Assembly: GCA_919902775.1 (NCBI GenBank)
Contig: CAKKRJ010000004.1
Location: forward strand, 186,001-250,000
Reading direction: 5' to 3'
Origin: Burkholderiaceae bacterium
GTDB lineage: Bacteria; Pseudomonadota; Gammaproteobacteria; Burkholderiales; Burkholderiaceae_C
DNA length: 64,000 bases
The notes beneath the pieces are model-generated. The model was not told where the DNA came from. It did not search any database and saw only the letters and a program-made list of their open reading frames with translations. This document shows positions 17,657 through 27,969 of the stretch, in pieces. Numbering within the stretch: position 1 is the stretch's first letter; the number at the start of each line of letters is the position of its first letter. The translations under genes and the position numbers were made by a program.

Positions 17657-19920
17657 AGCGCCGCACCTGGTTACTCAGCGCCTTGGGCGCCACGGGCGCA
17701 TTGGTCGTGGGCTGGGGCGTGTTGCCCGCCCGCTCACGCCTGGGCTCGCCCGAGCTGATGCTCAAAACCGAAGGCGACGTGGCCTTGAACGGCTGGATCA
17801 AAATTGCCGCCGATGGCGCGGTGGTGCTGGCCATGCCGCGCAGCGAAATGGGCCAAGGCATCCACACCGCGCTGGCCATGCTGGTGGCCGAAGAACTGGA
17901 CATGCCTCTGGAACGCGTGCGCCTGGAGCAAGCGGGTCCCGACAGCATTTACGGCAACGTGGCCATGTTGGTGGCCAGCCTGCCGTTTCATCCACTGGAC
18001 AGCGAAGGCGAGCACAAGAGCGTCAAGATCAAGATGGGTGAATGGCTGGTGGGCAAGATCGCCCGCGAATTGGGCATCAATGCCACCGGCGGCTCGTCCA
18101 CCATCGCCGACCTGTGGGACCCTTTGCGCATGGCCGCCGCCACCGCACGGGCCAGCCTGGTGCAAGCCGCCGCTGCAGCATGGACCGTGCCCGCCAGCGA
18201 AATCACCGTGGCCAACGGCGTGATGCAACACGCCTCTGGCAAAACAGCGCACTACGGTCAGATGGTGGCCGCCGCTTCGGGCAGTACGCCATCGGGCATT
18301 CAAACCAAAGCGCGCCAAAACTGGAAGCTGATCGGGCAAGCCACGCCGCGCACCGACATCCCGTCCAAAGTCACGGGACAAGCCACCTTCGGTCTGGATG
18401 TGCGCCTGCCCGGCATGCTGTTTGCCGCCGTGCAGATGTGCCCCATGCTGGGCGGCACCGCCGCGTCCATGGACACGACGGCCGCATTGGCCCTGAAGGG
18501 TGTGTCCAAAGTCGTGCCGCTGGACGCCTGGGGCGGCGGCACCGCCGGTCTGGCCGTGGTGGGCCAAACCACGTGGCATGCCCGCCAAGGTGTGCAGGCC
18601 GTCAAAGTGCAGTGGCAGGCCCCTGCCACAGGCACTCTGGACAGCCAGCGCATTCAGGCCCATCTGCTGAAGGCCTTGAACACCGAAAGCGGCTTCACCT
18701 TCCATGAACAAGGCGTCACCACCCAGGCCGAAAAAGCCGCCGCCACCCGCATCGATGCGCTGTACCAAGCGCCCTACCTGGCCCACGCCACGATGGAGCC
18801 GATGAACTGCACTGCGCAGGTCAAAGACGGTCGCGTCGAGATCTGGGTGCCCACGCAGGTACCGCAGTTGGCCCGCGACATGGCGGCCAAAGTGGCCAAG
18901 GTGGACCCCAACCAAGTCACCGTCCACGTCACCCAATTGGGTGGTGGTTTCGGTCGCCGCCTGGAAGTGGACTTTGTCGGCCAGGCGGTGCAAGTGGCCA
19001 TGGCTTGCGAGGGCGCACCGGTGCAACTGAGTTGGTCACGCGAAGAAGACATGGGTCACGACTTTTACCGCCCCATGCACCTGGCCAAGTTCCAGGCGTC
19101 GCTGGACGAGCAAGGCACCGTCACCAGCTTGCGCATCAAGTCGGCAGGCGACGCGATTTCGCCGCGCTGGATGGCGCGCGCGGTGCCGATGTTGTCGGGC
19201 CCGATCGATATGCCCGACAAAACCACTGCCGAAGGTTTGTTCGATTTGCCCTACGGCTTTGCCAGCCAGCACATGAGCCATGTGGCCACAAAGTCCGGCG
19301 TGCCGGTGGGCTTTTGGCGCTCGGTCGGGCATTCGCACAATGCCTTCTTTTCTGAAAGCTTCATCGACGAACTGGCGGCAGCCACGAAGCAAGACCCGCT
19401 GGCCTTCCGCTTGAATTGGCTGAAAGACGCGCCGCGCTACGCTGCGGTGCTGAAGCTGGCCACAAGCAAAGCCGGCTGGGGCACACCCCGGCCTACAGGC
19501 CGTGCGCAAGGCTTGGCACTGCACGAATCATTTGGCTCCATCGTGGCGCAGGTGGCCGAGGTGTCCGTGGACAACGGCCAAATCCGGGTACACCGGGTGG
19601 TCTGTGCCATCGACTGCGGCACCGTGGTCAACCCCGACACCGTGGCGCAACAAGTGGAAAGCAGCGTCATCTACGGCCTGAGCGCCGCCCTGTTTGGACA
19701 GATCAACATCGTGGGCGGCGTGGTGCAGCAAAGCAATTTCCCCAGCTACCCGCTGGTCACGCTCAGTCAGGCACCCCAAGTGGAAACCCACATCGTGCCC
19801 AGCACACGTCACCCCGCCGGCGTGGGCGAACCAGCAGTACCGCCGATCGCACCGGCAGTGGCCAATGCGCTGTTTGCCCTCACGGGCAAGCGGCAGCGGG
19901 CTTTGCCGCTGGTGGTGTGA
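17653..19920 (+). CDS. iorB: molybdopterin-binding large subunit, IorB type
   Basis: A 755-residue large subunit of a molybdenum hydroxylase. It starts with a Tat-like signal ([19 protein letters not shown], residues 2-20), so it is probably exported or membrane-attached on the periplasmic side. Molybdopterin-binding landmarks are [19 protein letters not shown] near residue 62, [12 protein letters not shown] near 434, [14 protein letters not shown] near 554 and [21 protein letters not shown] near the C-terminus, where Glu of GVGEP would be the catalytic base. The start overlaps the iorA stop (ATGA 17653-17656). A longer upstream frame only runs through iorA and is rejected. Electron acceptor genes are not nearby. 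Confidence 0.88.
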   Translation: MKRRTWLLSALGATGALVVGWGVLPARSRLGSPELMLKTEGDVALNGWIKIAADGAVVLAMPRSEMGQGIHTALAMLVAEELDMPLERVRLEQAGPDSIYGNVAMLVASLPFHPLDSEGEHKSVKIKMGEWLVGKIARELGINATGGSSTIADLWDPLRMAAATARASLVQAAAAAWTVPASEITVANGVMQHASGKTAHYGQMVAAASGSTPSGIQTKARQNWKLIGQATPRTDIPSKVTGQATFGLDVRLPGMLFAAVQMCPMLGGTAASMDTTAALALKGVSKVVPLDAWGGGTAGLAVVGQTTWHARQGVQAVKVQWQAPATGTLDSQRIQAHLLKALNTESGFTFHEQGVTTQAEKAAATRIDALYQAPYLAHATMEPMNCTAQVKDGRVEIWVPTQVPQLARDMAAKVAKVDPNQVTVHVTQLGGGFGRRLEVDFVGQAVQVAMACEGAPVQLSWSREEDMGHDFYRPMHLAKFQASLDEQGTVTSLRIKSAGDAISPRWMARAVPMLSGPIDMPDKTTAEGLFDLPYGFASQHMSHVATKSGVPVGFWRSVGHSHNAFFSESFIDELAAATKQDPLAFRLNWLKDAPRYAAVLKLATSKAGWGTPRPTGRAQGLALHESFGSIVAQVAEVSVDNGQIRVHRVVCAIDCGTVVNPDTVAQQVESSVIYGLSAALFGQINIVGGVVQQSNFPSYPLVTLSQAPQVETHIVPSTRHPAGVGEPAVPPIAPAVANALFALTGKRQRALPLVV

Positions 19921-19991
19921 AGCCAAGACCGCCAGTCAGCCCCTGTCGGTGGCTTTAGCCCCGACATTGACTTTTACCGGAGGCTGCTAAC

Positions 19992-20017
19992 GTCGGAGCT
20001 GAAGCTCCGACCTACAA
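19992..20017. repeat. REP-like hairpin, copy 1
   Basis: GTCGGAGCTGAAGCTCCGAC followed by CTACAAA. A 7-bp perfect stem (TCGGAGC/GCTCCGA) closes a TGAA loop. It lies between the convergent iorB and FAD monooxygenase genes. Related copies are at 35304-35324 and 35391-35417. Confidence 0.7.
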
Positions 20018-20035
20018 ACCAACGGGTCTTCTGCG

Positions 20036-21232
20036 TCAGTCTGCAACAGGCCCGCCGCCATACAGCCACGGCACATCCATCACCCTCTCGCCCAGCAGGC
20101 GCATCGACAGGTTGCGGCCCAGCGCCACGGGGCCTGTGGCGTGGAAGATCTGGCCGTTGCGAATCGCTCGCGCTTGCACCTGGGCATTGCGTGCCCAGCG
20201 CTGCTCGGCATAGGCCTTTAAACGCGCTGACACGCTGCCAGCGCCTTGCGCGAGGCACTGCGCCAGCACCTGCGCATCTTCAATCGCCATGCCCGCGCCT
20301 TGCGCCAGATAAGGCCGCATCGGGTGCGCTGCATCGCCCAGCAGCGCCACGCGGCCTTGGGCCATTTCACGCGCTGCCGTCATGGGCGCGCGGTCGTGCA
20401 GCGCCCATTGCCGCCAGGCGGGCACCGCGGCCAGGCGCTCGTGCAGATCTTTGCCCACGCCACCCATGGCCTGCATCAGCGTCTGGGTGTGGCCTGCTGC
20501 GTCCCAGGCATTGGCCTGCGCGGGCTTGTCACCGTGCACGATGGCCACCAGGTTGAGCCACTGCCCGCTGCGCACCGGGTAATGCACCACATGCAAACGT
20601 GGCCCCATCCAGACGGTGACCTCATCGGTGCGCAGATGCGCCGGCAAATCGGCCTGCGCCAGCAGTGCCCGGTAAGCCAGGTGCCCGGTGAAGCGGGCAG
20701 GTGCATCGCCCAGCAACTGCTGGCGCACCGCGCTCCACACGCCGTCGGCCCCGACCAGCGCATCGGCTTGCACGTTGGAACCGTCGGCCGCGTCCACTTG
20801 CAAACCCTCTGCGGTCTCGTGCCAGCCCTGCACGGCCTGGCCCAGACGCACCGCCACACCTGCGGTCTGGGCTGCGGCGTGCAGCAAATCCTGCAAGTCG
20901 GCACGGTGGATGGTGGCGTAGGGTGCGCCATACAGCGCCTGTGCCCGCTCAGCCAGACGCAAACTGCCCAGCACTTGCCCGGTCTGTGCGTCCCGCGCTT
21001 GCAAGCGCTTGGGGAAAGCCGCCACCTGCGCCAGCGCATCGCCCAGGCCCCAGGCCTGCAAGATGCGCGTGACGTTCGGGCCGATCTGGATACCCGCGCC
21101 CACCTCGCTCAGCTGCGCCGCCCGCTCCAGCAATTGCACCGACACGCCCTGCCTGGCACAGGCCAAAGCCGCGGCCAGCCCACCAATGCCGCTGCCTGCC
21201 ACCAAGACCTGTGGAATGCCATTTTTTGTCAT
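20036..21232 (-). CDS. FAD-dependent aromatic-ring monooxygenase (salicylate/3-hydroxybenzoate hydroxylase-like)
   Basis: A 398-residue class A flavoprotein monooxygenase. The FAD-binding GxGxxG is in VAGSGIGGLAAALA (residues 11-24), followed by the ribose-contacting Glu in LLERAAQLSEVGAG near 36. The DG motif is ALVGADGVWSAVR near 157, and the GD motif with the substrate pocket is GDAAHPMRPYLAQGAGMAIEDA near 294-314 (landmark: GDAAHPMRPYLAQG). This points to hydroxylation of an aromatic acid with NAD(P)H and O2. Length and motifs resemble salicylate and 3-hydroxybenzoate hydroxylases; it is shorter than kynurenine 3-monooxygenase. It is divergent from trhP and convergent with iorB. Confidence 0.85.
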   Translation of the reverse strand: MTKNGIPQVLVAGSGIGGLAAALACARQGVSVQLLERAAQLSEVGAGIQIGPNVTRILQAWGLGDALAQVAAFPKRLQARDAQTGQVLGSLRLAERAQALYGAPYATIHRADLQDLLHAAAQTAGVAVRLGQAVQGWHETAEGLQVDAADGSNVQADALVGADGVWSAVRQQLLGDAPARFTGHLAYRALLAQADLPAHLRTDEVTVWMGPRLHVVHYPVRSGQWLNLVAIVHGDKPAQANAWDAAGHTQTLMQAMGGVGKDLHERLAAVPAWRQWALHDRAPMTAAREMAQGRVALLGDAAHPMRPYLAQGAGMAIEDAQVLAQCLAQGAGSVSARLKAYAEQRWARNAQVQARAIRNGQIFHATGPVALGRNLSMRLLGERVMDVPWLYGGGPVAD

Positions 21233-21285
21233 CCGTCGATTGTGCCCCGGCCATCGTCCTCCAAAAAATCGGACAATCGAGGGAT

Positions 21286-22653
21286 ATGACGACGATCAAA
21301 TCCCCCGAACTTTTATTGCCCGCCGGCTCGCTGGACAAAATGCGCGCCGCCTACGACTTTGGCGCCGACGCCATTTACGCTGGCCAGCCGCGCTACAGCC
21401 TGCGGGCACGCAACAACGAATTCAAGCTGGAGCAAATCGGCATCGGCATTGCCGAGGCCCACGCGCGGGGGAAAAAGTTTTTTGTCACCAGCAACCTGCT
21501 GCCGCACAACGACAAGGTGCGCACCTATCTGCGCGACATCGAACCGGTGATCGCCATGCAACCGGATGCCCTGATCATGGCCGACCCGGGCCTGATCATG
21601 ATGGTGCGCGAGAAGTGGCCCGAGATGCCGATCCACCTGTCGGTGCAAGCCAACACCGTGAATTGGGCGGCGGTCAAGTTCTGGCAAAAAATGGGCGTGG
21701 CCCGCATCATCCTGAGCCGCGAACTGAGCCTGGACGAAGTCGAAAAAATCCGCCAGGAATGCCCGGACATGGAGCTCGAAGTGTTCGTGCACGGAGCGCT
21801 GTGCATTGCCTATTCGGGCCGCTGCCTGCTGTCGGGCTACTTCAACCGGCGCGACCCCAACCAGGGCACCTGCACCAATGCGTGCCGCTGGAACTACGGC
21901 ACGCAAGAGGGCACCGACGAGACCGACTCCGGCGAAGTCACGCCCCTCAAGCTGGACGGCGACTTCAGCTTCGAGCAAGAACAAGAAGCCGCCGAGAAGA
22001 ACTTCTCGGCCTGCGGTAACGGCCAGCGCCACCCAGCCGCCGACAAGGTGTACCTGATCGAAGAAGCCGGACGCCCCGGCCAGCTCATGCCCATCATGGA
22101 AGATGCACACGGCACCTACATCATGAACAGCAAGGACCTGCGCGCGGTCGAGCTGATCGAGCGCCTGGTCAAGATCGGCGTGGATTCGCTCAAGATCGAA
22201 GGCCGCACCAAGAGCCTGTATTACGTCAGCCGCACCGCGCAGGTGTACCGCCGCGCGATTGACGACGCGGTAGCGGGCCGCCCCTTCAACCCCGAACTCA
22301 TCAGCGAACTCGATGGTCTGGCCTCACGCGGCTACACCTCGGGCTTTCTCGAGCGTCGCCCCGCGCAGGATTACCAGAACTACGAAACCGGCCACTCGGT
22401 GGGGCACCGCAGCCAGTTCGTCGGCGAGGTGCGCGAAGTTGGCGAGGGTTGGGCTTTGGTCGAGACCAAAAACAAGTTCTCGGTCGGCGACACGATCGAG
22501 ATCATCCACCCCAGCGGCAACCGCAAAGTGCTGCTGACACAGATGAAAAGTGAAAAAGGCGAAGCCATCGAGGTCGCCCCCGGCAGCCCGCTCAAGGTAC
22601 GGATTCCGATGGAAGGCCCGGCCGAGGGTGCACTGATTGCCAGGATGTTCTGA
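21286..22653 (+). CDS. trhP: tRNA 5-hydroxyuridine modification protein, peptidase U32 family
   Basis: A 455-residue protein very close in wording and length to E. coli TrhP (YegQ, 453), needed for prephenate-dependent hydroxylation of wobble uridine 34 in tRNA. Seen: PELLLPAGSLDKMRAAYDFG at the start, the U32 signature EVFVHGALCIAYSGRCLLSG near residue 165, DPNQGTCTNACRW near 193 and DYQNYETG near 363. The Cys residues in these blocks probably hold an iron-sulfur cluster. The ATG at 21286 gives the family start. An upstream in-frame start at 21211 lies inside the divergent gene and is unlikely. Confidence 0.93.
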   Translation: MTTIKSPELLLPAGSLDKMRAAYDFGADAIYAGQPRYSLRARNNEFKLEQIGIGIAEAHARGKKFFVTSNLLPHNDKVRTYLRDIEPVIAMQPDALIMADPGLIMMVREKWPEMPIHLSVQANTVNWAAVKFWQKMGVARIILSRELSLDEVEKIRQECPDMELEVFVHGALCIAYSGRCLLSGYFNRRDPNQGTCTNACRWNYGTQEGTDETDSGEVTPLKLDGDFSFEQEQEAAEKNFSACGNGQRHPAADKVYLIEEAGRPGQLMPIMEDAHGTYIMNSKDLRAVELIERLVKIGVDSLKIEGRTKSLYYVSRTAQVYRRAIDDAVAGRPFNPELISELDGLASRGYTSGFLERRPAQDYQNYETGHSVGHRSQFVGEVREVGEGWALVETKNKFSVGDTIEIIHPSGNRKVLLTQMKSEKGEAIEVAPGSPLKVRIPMEGPAEGALIARMF

Positions 22654-22682
22654 CTTTCTTGCTGCCAACCTGAGTTCAAACC

Positions 22683-23669
22683 ATGACATTTCGGACACTG
22701 CTTTGTGCGCTCTTATGCGCCAGTTCACTCTCAAGCGTCTCTGCTTGGGCACAAACACCGGCTTACCCAGCCCGGCCCATCCACCTGGTGGTGCCATTCA
22801 CACCGGGCGGCAGCACCGACATCCTGGCCCGCACCATCGGCCAGAAACTCAGTGAAGCCTGGGGACAACCCGTCGTCATTGACAACGTGCCCGGCGCAGG
22901 GGGCTCGATTGGTGCAGACAAAGTAGCCAAAGCGCCTGCGGACGGCTACACATTGCTGATGGGCCATATCGGCACCTTGGCCATCACGCCCTCGATTTAT
23001 CCACAACTGCCCTACGACCCCATCAAGTCCTTCACCCCCGTGGCTTGGGTCGCGCGTGTGCCCAACGTGCTGGCCATCCACCCATCCCTGCCGGTGAAAT
23101 CGGTGCGTGAATTGGTGGCTTACGCCAAGGCCCATCCGGGTCGGATGAATTTTGGTTCGGGCGGCAATGGCAGTGCCGCACATGTGGCCATGGAATACCT
23201 GAAATTGCGCAGCCAAACCTTCATGGTCCATGTGCCCTATCGCGGTGCAGCACCGGCGGTGGCCGACACCGTAGCAGGTCAAACCCAACTGATCTTCACC
23301 GGTGCACCGGCCTTGATGCCCATGATCAAAAGTGGCAGGTTGCGCGCCCTGGCGGTCTCCAGCCCCAAACGCATCGGTATCTTGCCCGATGTGCCCACCG
23401 TGGCAGAAAGCGGATTACCGGAACTGGCTGACTTTGAAGCCGACCAATGGTATGGCATCGTGGCGCCTGCAGGCACCCCTGTCGCCATCGTGCAAAAACT
23501 CAATGCACAAATCAACGCGAGCTTGCGTTCAGTAGAAATCATGCAAAGACTCAACGCCGAAGGTGCCGAGCCCACACCCAACCCACCTGAAGTTTTTGGC
23601 AAACTGATCACCAGCGAAATCACCCGCTGGAAACCCGTGGTGCAAAGAGCGCAACTCAAACCGGATTGA
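22683..23669 (+). CDS. Bug-family (TctC) tripartite tricarboxylate transporter substrate-binding protein
   Basis: A 328-residue periplasmic binding protein. A signal peptide covers about residues 1-22 (ending SVSAWAQ). The family motif YPARPIHLVVPFTPGGSTDILAR (landmark: RPIHLVVPFTPGGSTD, residues 27-42) and the second carboxylate-binding block VPYRGAAPAVADTVAGQ near residue 185 are present. Bug proteins bind carboxylic acids or amides; the ligand is unknown. No TctA/TctB membrane genes are near, as usual for the many orphan Bug proteins of Burkholderiales. It follows trhP by 29 bases and converges on acnB. Confidence 0.92.
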   Translation: MTFRTLLCALLCASSLSSVSAWAQTPAYPARPIHLVVPFTPGGSTDILARTIGQKLSEAWGQPVVIDNVPGAGGSIGADKVAKAPADGYTLLMGHIGTLAITPSIYPQLPYDPIKSFTPVAWVARVPNVLAIHPSLPVKSVRELVAYAKAHPGRMNFGSGGNGSAAHVAMEYLKLRSQTFMVHVPYRGAAPAVADTVAGQTQLIFTGAPALMPMIKSGRLRALAVSSPKRIGILPDVPTVAESGLPELADFEADQWYGIVAPAGTPVAIVQKLNAQINASLRSVEIMQRLNAEGAEPTPNPPEVFGKLITSEITRWKPVVQRAQLKPD

Positions 23670-23672
23670 ATT

Positions 23673-23706
23673 AAAAAAAAGCCCTGTCGACTTTCACCGA
23701 CAGGGC
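23673..23706 (-). terminator. acnB intrinsic terminator
   Basis: A 9-bp perfect stem (GCCCTGTCG 23681-23689, CGACAGGGC 23698-23706). On the minus strand it is followed by eight T residues (A-run 23673-23680), so it ends the mdh-acnB transcript. The plus side lacks a T-run. Confidence 0.88.
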
Positions 23707-23727
23707 TGGATCTCAACGCGGGGTTGA

Positions 23728-26319
23728 TCAGGCCGTCACGCCCTTGGCGATGTCCACGTACTCTTCAATCTGGTTGAAGTTCAGGTACTTGTAGATGGCT
23801 TCGCCGTCTTTGTTCACCACGCCCATGGCTTCGTGGTATTCGGCCACGGTGGGGAACTGGCCCATCTTCGAGGTGATGGCGGCCAACTCGGCCGATGCCA
23901 GGTACACGTTGGTGTTCTTGCCCAAGCGGTTGGGGAAGTTGCGTGTCGAGGTGGACACCACCGTGGCGCCTTCGCGCACTTGCGCTTGGTTGCCCATGCA
24001 CAAAGAGCAACCGGGCATTTCGGTGCGCGCACCGGCCGTTCCGAACGCCGCGTAATGGCCTTCCTTGATCAACTCGCTCTCGTCCATCTTGGTTGGAGGT
24101 GCCACCCACAGCTTGACAGGGATGTCACGCTGGCTGCCCAGCAGCTTGGCCGCTGCGCGGAAGTGACCGATGTTGGTCATGCACGAGCCGATGAAGGCTT
24201 CGTCGATCTTGGTGCCGGCCACTTGCGACAGGAACTTGGCGTCATCGGGATCGTTCGGGCAGCAGACGATGGGTTCCTTGATGTCGGCCAGATCGATCTC
24301 GATGACGTGTGCGTATTCAGCGTCTTTGTCGGCTTCGAGCAGGTTGGGCGCGGCCAACCAGGCTTCGACTTTCTCGATGCGGCGGGCCAAGGTGCGCTCG
24401 TCTTTGTAGCCGTCGGCGATCATGTTCTTCATCAGCACCACGTTCGACTTCAGGTATTCCTGCACCGGCTCTTTGTTGAGCTTGATGGTGCAACCCGCAG
24501 CAGAGCGCTCGGCCGACGCGTCGGACAATTCAAAGGCTTGTTCCACCTTGAGGTTGGGCAAGCCTTCAATCTCCAGAATGCGTCCCGAAAATTCGTTGAT
24601 CTTGCCGGCCTTGGCCACGGTCAACAGACCTTGCTTGATGGCGTACAGCGGAATCGCGTGCACTAGATCGCGCAGGGTCACGCCAGGCTGCATTTCACCT
24701 TTGAAGCGCACCAGGATGGACTCAGGCATATCCAAAGGCATCACGCCCGTGGCCGCACCGAAAGCCACCAAACCGGAACCAGCGGGGAACGAAATACCGA
24801 TGGGGAAACGGGTGTGCGAGTCACCGCCTGTACCCACGGTGTCAGGCAACAACAAACGGTTCAACCAAGAGTGAATCACACCGTCGCCTGGACGCAAAGC
24901 CACGCCGCCACGGTTGCTAATAAACGCTGGCAGTTCGCGGTGCGTCTTCACGTCCACAGGCTTTGGATAGGCCGCAGTGTGGCAAAACGATTGCATGACC
25001 ATGTCAGCCGAGAAGCCCAAGCAAGCCAAGTCTTTCAACTCGTCGCGGGTCATCGGGCCGGTGGTGTCTTGCGAGCCCACGGTGGTCATCTTGGGTTCGC
25101 AGTAAGTGCCGGGGCGAACGCCTTGGCCTTCTGGCAAACCGACCGCACGACCGACCATCTTCTGGGCCAATGTGAAGCCAGCCTTCGTGGCGACAGGCGC
25201 GGTGGGCAAACGGAACACGGTCGAGGCAGGCAGCCCCAGGAACTCGCGGGCTTTAGCGGTCAAGCTGCGGCCAATGATCAAGTTGATGCGGCCACCGGCG
25301 CGCACTTCGTCAAACAGCACATCGCTCTTGACTTGGAACGTGGTCAGGGTTTCGCCGTTGCGCACGATCTTGCCGTCGTAGGGCAGCACGTCAATCACGT
25401 CACCCATTTCGAGCTGGGTCACATCCACTTCGATGGGCAATGCACCCGAGTCTTCTTGGGTGTTGAAGAAGATGGGGGCAATTTTGCCGCCCAAAGTCAC
25501 GCCGCCGAAACGCTTGTTGGGCACGTAAGGGATGTCTTGACCAAAGCCCCAGATGATGCTGTTGGTGGCCGACTTGCGGCTGGAACCTGTACCCACCACG
25601 TCGCCCACGTAAGCCACCAAGTTGCCCTTTTGCTTGAGCTCTTCGATGAACTGCATCGGGCCGCGCTTGCCGTCTTCTTCGGGCTTGAACGCGGCGCCTT
25701 CGCGGGTGTTCTTGAGCATCGCCAGATAGTGCAATGGGATGTCTGGACGGCTCCATGCGTCAGGCGCTGGAGACAAGTCGTCGGTGTTGGTCTCGCCGGG
25801 CACCTTGAACACGGTGACGGTGATTTTTTTGTCGACTTCAGGGCGGCTGGTGAACCACTCGGCATCGGCCCAGCTTTGCATGACTTCTTTGGCTTTGGCA
25901 TTGCCCGCCTTGGCTTTTTCAGCAACGTCGTTGAAGAAGTCAAACATCAACAAGGTTTTCTTCAAGGCATCGGCTGCCACACCCGCGACTTCCGCGTCGT
26001 CGAGCAATTCAATCAAGGGGTGCACGTTGTAGCCACCCACCATGGTGCCCAACAACTCGGTGGCTTTGGATTTGGAAATCAAACCCACCTTGACTTCGCC
26101 ATGGGCGACTGCGGCCAGGAAAGAAGCCTTGACCTTGGCGGCATCGTCCACGCCTGGAGGCACGCGGTGGGTCAACAAATCCATCAGGAAAGCGTCTTCG
26201 CCAGCGGGCGGATTCTTGATCAGCTCGATCAGATCGGCCACTTGCTTGGCATCCAAGGGCAGTGGCGGGATGCCCAGGGCAGCGCGCTCGGCAGCGTGTT
26301 CACGGTAGGCGTTCAACAT
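23728..26319 (-). CDS. acnB: bifunctional aconitate hydratase 2 / 2-methylisocitrate dehydratase
   Basis: An 863-residue cytosolic [4Fe-4S] enzyme interconverting citrate and isocitrate (AcnB type, E. coli 865). The N-terminal HEAT-like region starts [21 protein letters not shown]. The swivel domain follows ([12 protein letters not shown] near residue 270), then the catalytic core with Cys at [11 protein letters not shown] and the C-terminal pair [10 protein letters not shown] near residue 780. It is the last gene of a minus-strand run mdh - CitE-like - hypothetical - acnB, 33 bases after the hypothetical gene, and ends at a strong terminator. Confidence 0.97.
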   Translation of the reverse strand: MLNAYREHAAERAALGIPPLPLDAKQVADLIELIKNPPAGEDAFLMDLLTHRVPPGVDDAAKVKASFLAAVAHGEVKVGLISKSKATELLGTMVGGYNVHPLIELLDDAEVAGVAADALKKTLLMFDFFNDVAEKAKAGNAKAKEVMQSWADAEWFTSRPEVDKKITVTVFKVPGETNTDDLSPAPDAWSRPDIPLHYLAMLKNTREGAAFKPEEDGKRGPMQFIEELKQKGNLVAYVGDVVGTGSSRKSATNSIIWGFGQDIPYVPNKRFGGVTLGGKIAPIFFNTQEDSGALPIEVDVTQLEMGDVIDVLPYDGKIVRNGETLTTFQVKSDVLFDEVRAGGRINLIIGRSLTAKAREFLGLPASTVFRLPTAPVATKAGFTLAQKMVGRAVGLPEGQGVRPGTYCEPKMTTVGSQDTTGPMTRDELKDLACLGFSADMVMQSFCHTAAYPKPVDVKTHRELPAFISNRGGVALRPGDGVIHSWLNRLLLPDTVGTGGDSHTRFPIGISFPAGSGLVAFGAATGVMPLDMPESILVRFKGEMQPGVTLRDLVHAIPLYAIKQGLLTVAKAGKINEFSGRILEIEGLPNLKVEQAFELSDASAERSAAGCTIKLNKEPVQEYLKSNVVLMKNMIADGYKDERTLARRIEKVEAWLAAPNLLEADKDAEYAHVIEIDLADIKEPIVCCPNDPDDAKFLSQVAGTKIDEAFIGSCMTNIGHFRAAAKLLGSQRDIPVKLWVAPPTKMDESELIKEGHYAAFGTAGARTEMPGCSLCMGNQAQVREGATVVSTSTRNFPNRLGKNTNVYLASAELAAITSKMGQFPTVAEYHEAMGVVNKDGEAIYKYLNFNQIEEYVDIAKGVTA

Positions 26320-26352
26320 GGTTTTTTCTCCTGTCAGTCAAAGTTTCAAGAT

Positions 26353-26937
26353 TTATCGCCCCATGCCTGTCGTATCGATCAGGCTGGGCGGGGGATTGGT
26401 TTTCATGTTCTCGGCAAAGGCCACTTGTTCGGCGTTGACACATTCATCGGCCAAGCGGCGGCCTTTGTTCTGGTCCATCAACATGGATTTGTTGGCCAGT
26501 TGCAGCCAAACAGCGCCCGCTTTGCGGTCTTCTAGGCGGATCGCGCCTGTGGTTGTGGCCACGGGGTGCATCCGGTAACGGAAGCCTTTGCCATGCAGAT
26601 AAAAATAACCCGGCTGCGCAGCGTCGGCCTCTAGCCGCACCGTGGCGCCCAACTCACAAGGCAAATGGCCTTTGTGAACACGCTCGGCAATGGCCAGTTC
26701 GTCCGGCCCCATGGGCGTCACTGCTTCGGGCTGTGCCTGCGTTTTCGCGGCTGGGGGTTTTGCCTTCTGCGTTTTGACCACGTGGGTGGTTTTAGCCTTG
26801 GTTGGCGTCTTGGTTTGTGCCGCTTTAGCAGGGTGCACCGGTGTTTGCGACCAAGCGGGCGAGATCAGAAAAACAAGCAACCAGAGGACCGTCAGTTGGG
26901 TCATGTCAATTTTCTCCAAGTGCATGGACTTCATCAT
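26353..26937 (-). CDS. hypothetical exported protein with Lys/Ala/Thr-rich linker
   Basis: A 194-residue protein not recognised beyond its local context. A hydrophobic segment TQLTVLWLLVFLISPAWSQ (residues 13-31) ends in a likely signal-peptidase site. A low-complexity Lys/Ala/Pro/Thr stretch (about residues 38-70) follows, then a compact domain with GPDELAIAERVHKGHLPCELGA near 77, FYLHGKGFRYRMHP near 111 and one more Cys near ADECVNAEQ. It should be periplasmic or membrane-anchored. The ATG at 26937 overlaps the upstream stop (ATGA); an ATG at 26904 has a better ribosome-binding site (GGAG) but leaves no positive charge before the hydrophobic segment. Its place inside a TCA operon is notable. 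Confidence 0.7.
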   Translation of the reverse strand: MMKSMHLEKIDMTQLTVLWLLVFLISPAWSQTPVHPAKAAQTKTPTKAKTTHVVKTQKAKPPAAKTQAQPEAVTPMGPDELAIAERVHKGHLPCELGATVRLEADAAQPGYFYLHGKGFRYRMHPVATTTGAIRLEDRKAGAVWLQLANKSMLMDQNKGRRLADECVNAEQVAFAENMKTNPPPSLIDTTGMGR

Positions 26938-27950
26938 GAGACAAGCCGCGCCTTGTGGCCAAGGCCTGTGAAAAACAACTGAATCTCTTGCGGCAAACGG
27001 CGGCCGGTCTGGTGGGCACGCTCAATCAATTGCCAGAAAAACCGGTAACTGGCCCGGTCGTGCAATTGACCGGCATGGCTGATGGGGGCCCATTGGGCCG
27101 CCTGCGCCGCCAGGATGATGGCACTGGCTTGGTCGATTTGCGCATCACTGGGGGCCATGGCCTCCAAAATCGGACGGATTTGATCGGGGTGGATGCTCCA
27201 CATGCGGGTGTAACCCAACTCGCGCGCAGCTTTTTGGGCCGCCATGCGGATGGCTTCGGGATTCTTGAATTCGGTGACGACACAATGTGAAGGCACTTTG
27301 CCATGGGCGTGGCAGGCGCTGGCGATGTCGAGCTTGGCGCGCAGCACCAGCGGGTGCGTGAACTGCCCTTCGATGCCCATGCCATCGGCGGGTATCGCAC
27401 CGCCATGGGCCGAGACAAAGTCCATCAGGCCAAAGCTGAGGGATTGCACACGGGGGTGCGCGGCAATGTCAAAAGCGCGGTGCACGGCAGCAGGCGACTC
27501 GATCAGAACATGCAGGTGCAAATTCGCGGCACCGGCGGTGATCAGGGCGGCCTGGGCACGGTCCACATCGGCCACGGTTTCGACCTTGGGCACCATGATG
27601 TGCGTCAAAACCCGACCCGCTCGGCCTGCGATGTACGCCATGTCGGCGTCAAAACTGGGATGGTCCACCGGGTGGACACGAACGGCAATGCGGGCCTCTG
27701 GTGCGGCTGCGGTGGCGCTCAAGGCCAGCTCGCTGACCAGCGCCGCGTGTTCGGCTTCGCCACCGACTGGCGCACCATCTTCGCAGTCCAGGGTGACATC
27801 AAAAACACAAGTGCCGAACTCTTGCGTCATGTCTGCTTGCAGCTGCAGGCTTTTGCGCATCCGCGCCTCCACTCCGCTGTAATGGTCACAAACCGGCAGC
27901 TGAACGCTACCGGCTTGCGCCCCCAGCAAAATGTTGCGCGGATGACTCAC
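26934..27950 (-). CDS. HpcH/HpaI-family CoA-ester lyase (CitE-like)
   Basis: A 338-residue TIM-barrel protein of the citrate lyase beta-subunit-like family (malyl-/citramalyl-CoA lyase or thioesterase relatives). Seen: the metal-binding acidic motif [11 protein letters not shown] near residue 52, [17 protein letters not shown] near 88, the catalytic Glu in [14 protein letters not shown] near 147, [12 protein letters not shown] near 173 and [13 protein letters not shown] near 251. The exact acyl-CoA substrate is not determinable. The start is a GTG at 27950, 19 bases after the mdh stop. Being cotranscribed with mdh and acnB suggests a role around malyl-CoA or citramalyl-CoA, or removal of side products. 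Confidence 0.85.
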   Translation of the reverse strand: MSHPRNILLGAQAGSVQLPVCDHYSGVEARMRKSLQLQADMTQEFGTCVFDVTLDCEDGAPVGGEAEHAALVSELALSATAAAPEARIAVRVHPVDHPSFDADMAYIAGRAGRVLTHIMVPKVETVADVDRAQAALITAGAANLHLHVLIESPAAVHRAFDIAAHPRVQSLSFGLMDFVSAHGGAIPADGMGIEGQFTHPLVLRAKLDIASACHAHGKVPSHCVVTEFKNPEAIRMAAQKAARELGYTRMWSIHPDQIRPILEAMAPSDAQIDQASAIILAAQAAQWAPISHAGQLHDRASYRFFWQLIERAHQTGRRLPQEIQLFFTGLGHKARLVS

Positions 27951-27969
27951 TCTGTTGTCCCGCTGAAAA

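Noticed and set aside
20036-21232. Kynurenine 3-monooxygenase as identity for the FAD monooxygenase near kynU/kynA
   Set aside because: The protein is shorter, lacks C-terminal membrane-associated helices, and its motifs look more like salicylate or 3-hydroxybenzoate hydroxylases.
23681-23706. Terminator for the Bug-type binding protein gene
   Set aside because: The plus side of the hairpin has no T-run; the T-run is on the minus strand, so it belongs to acnB.
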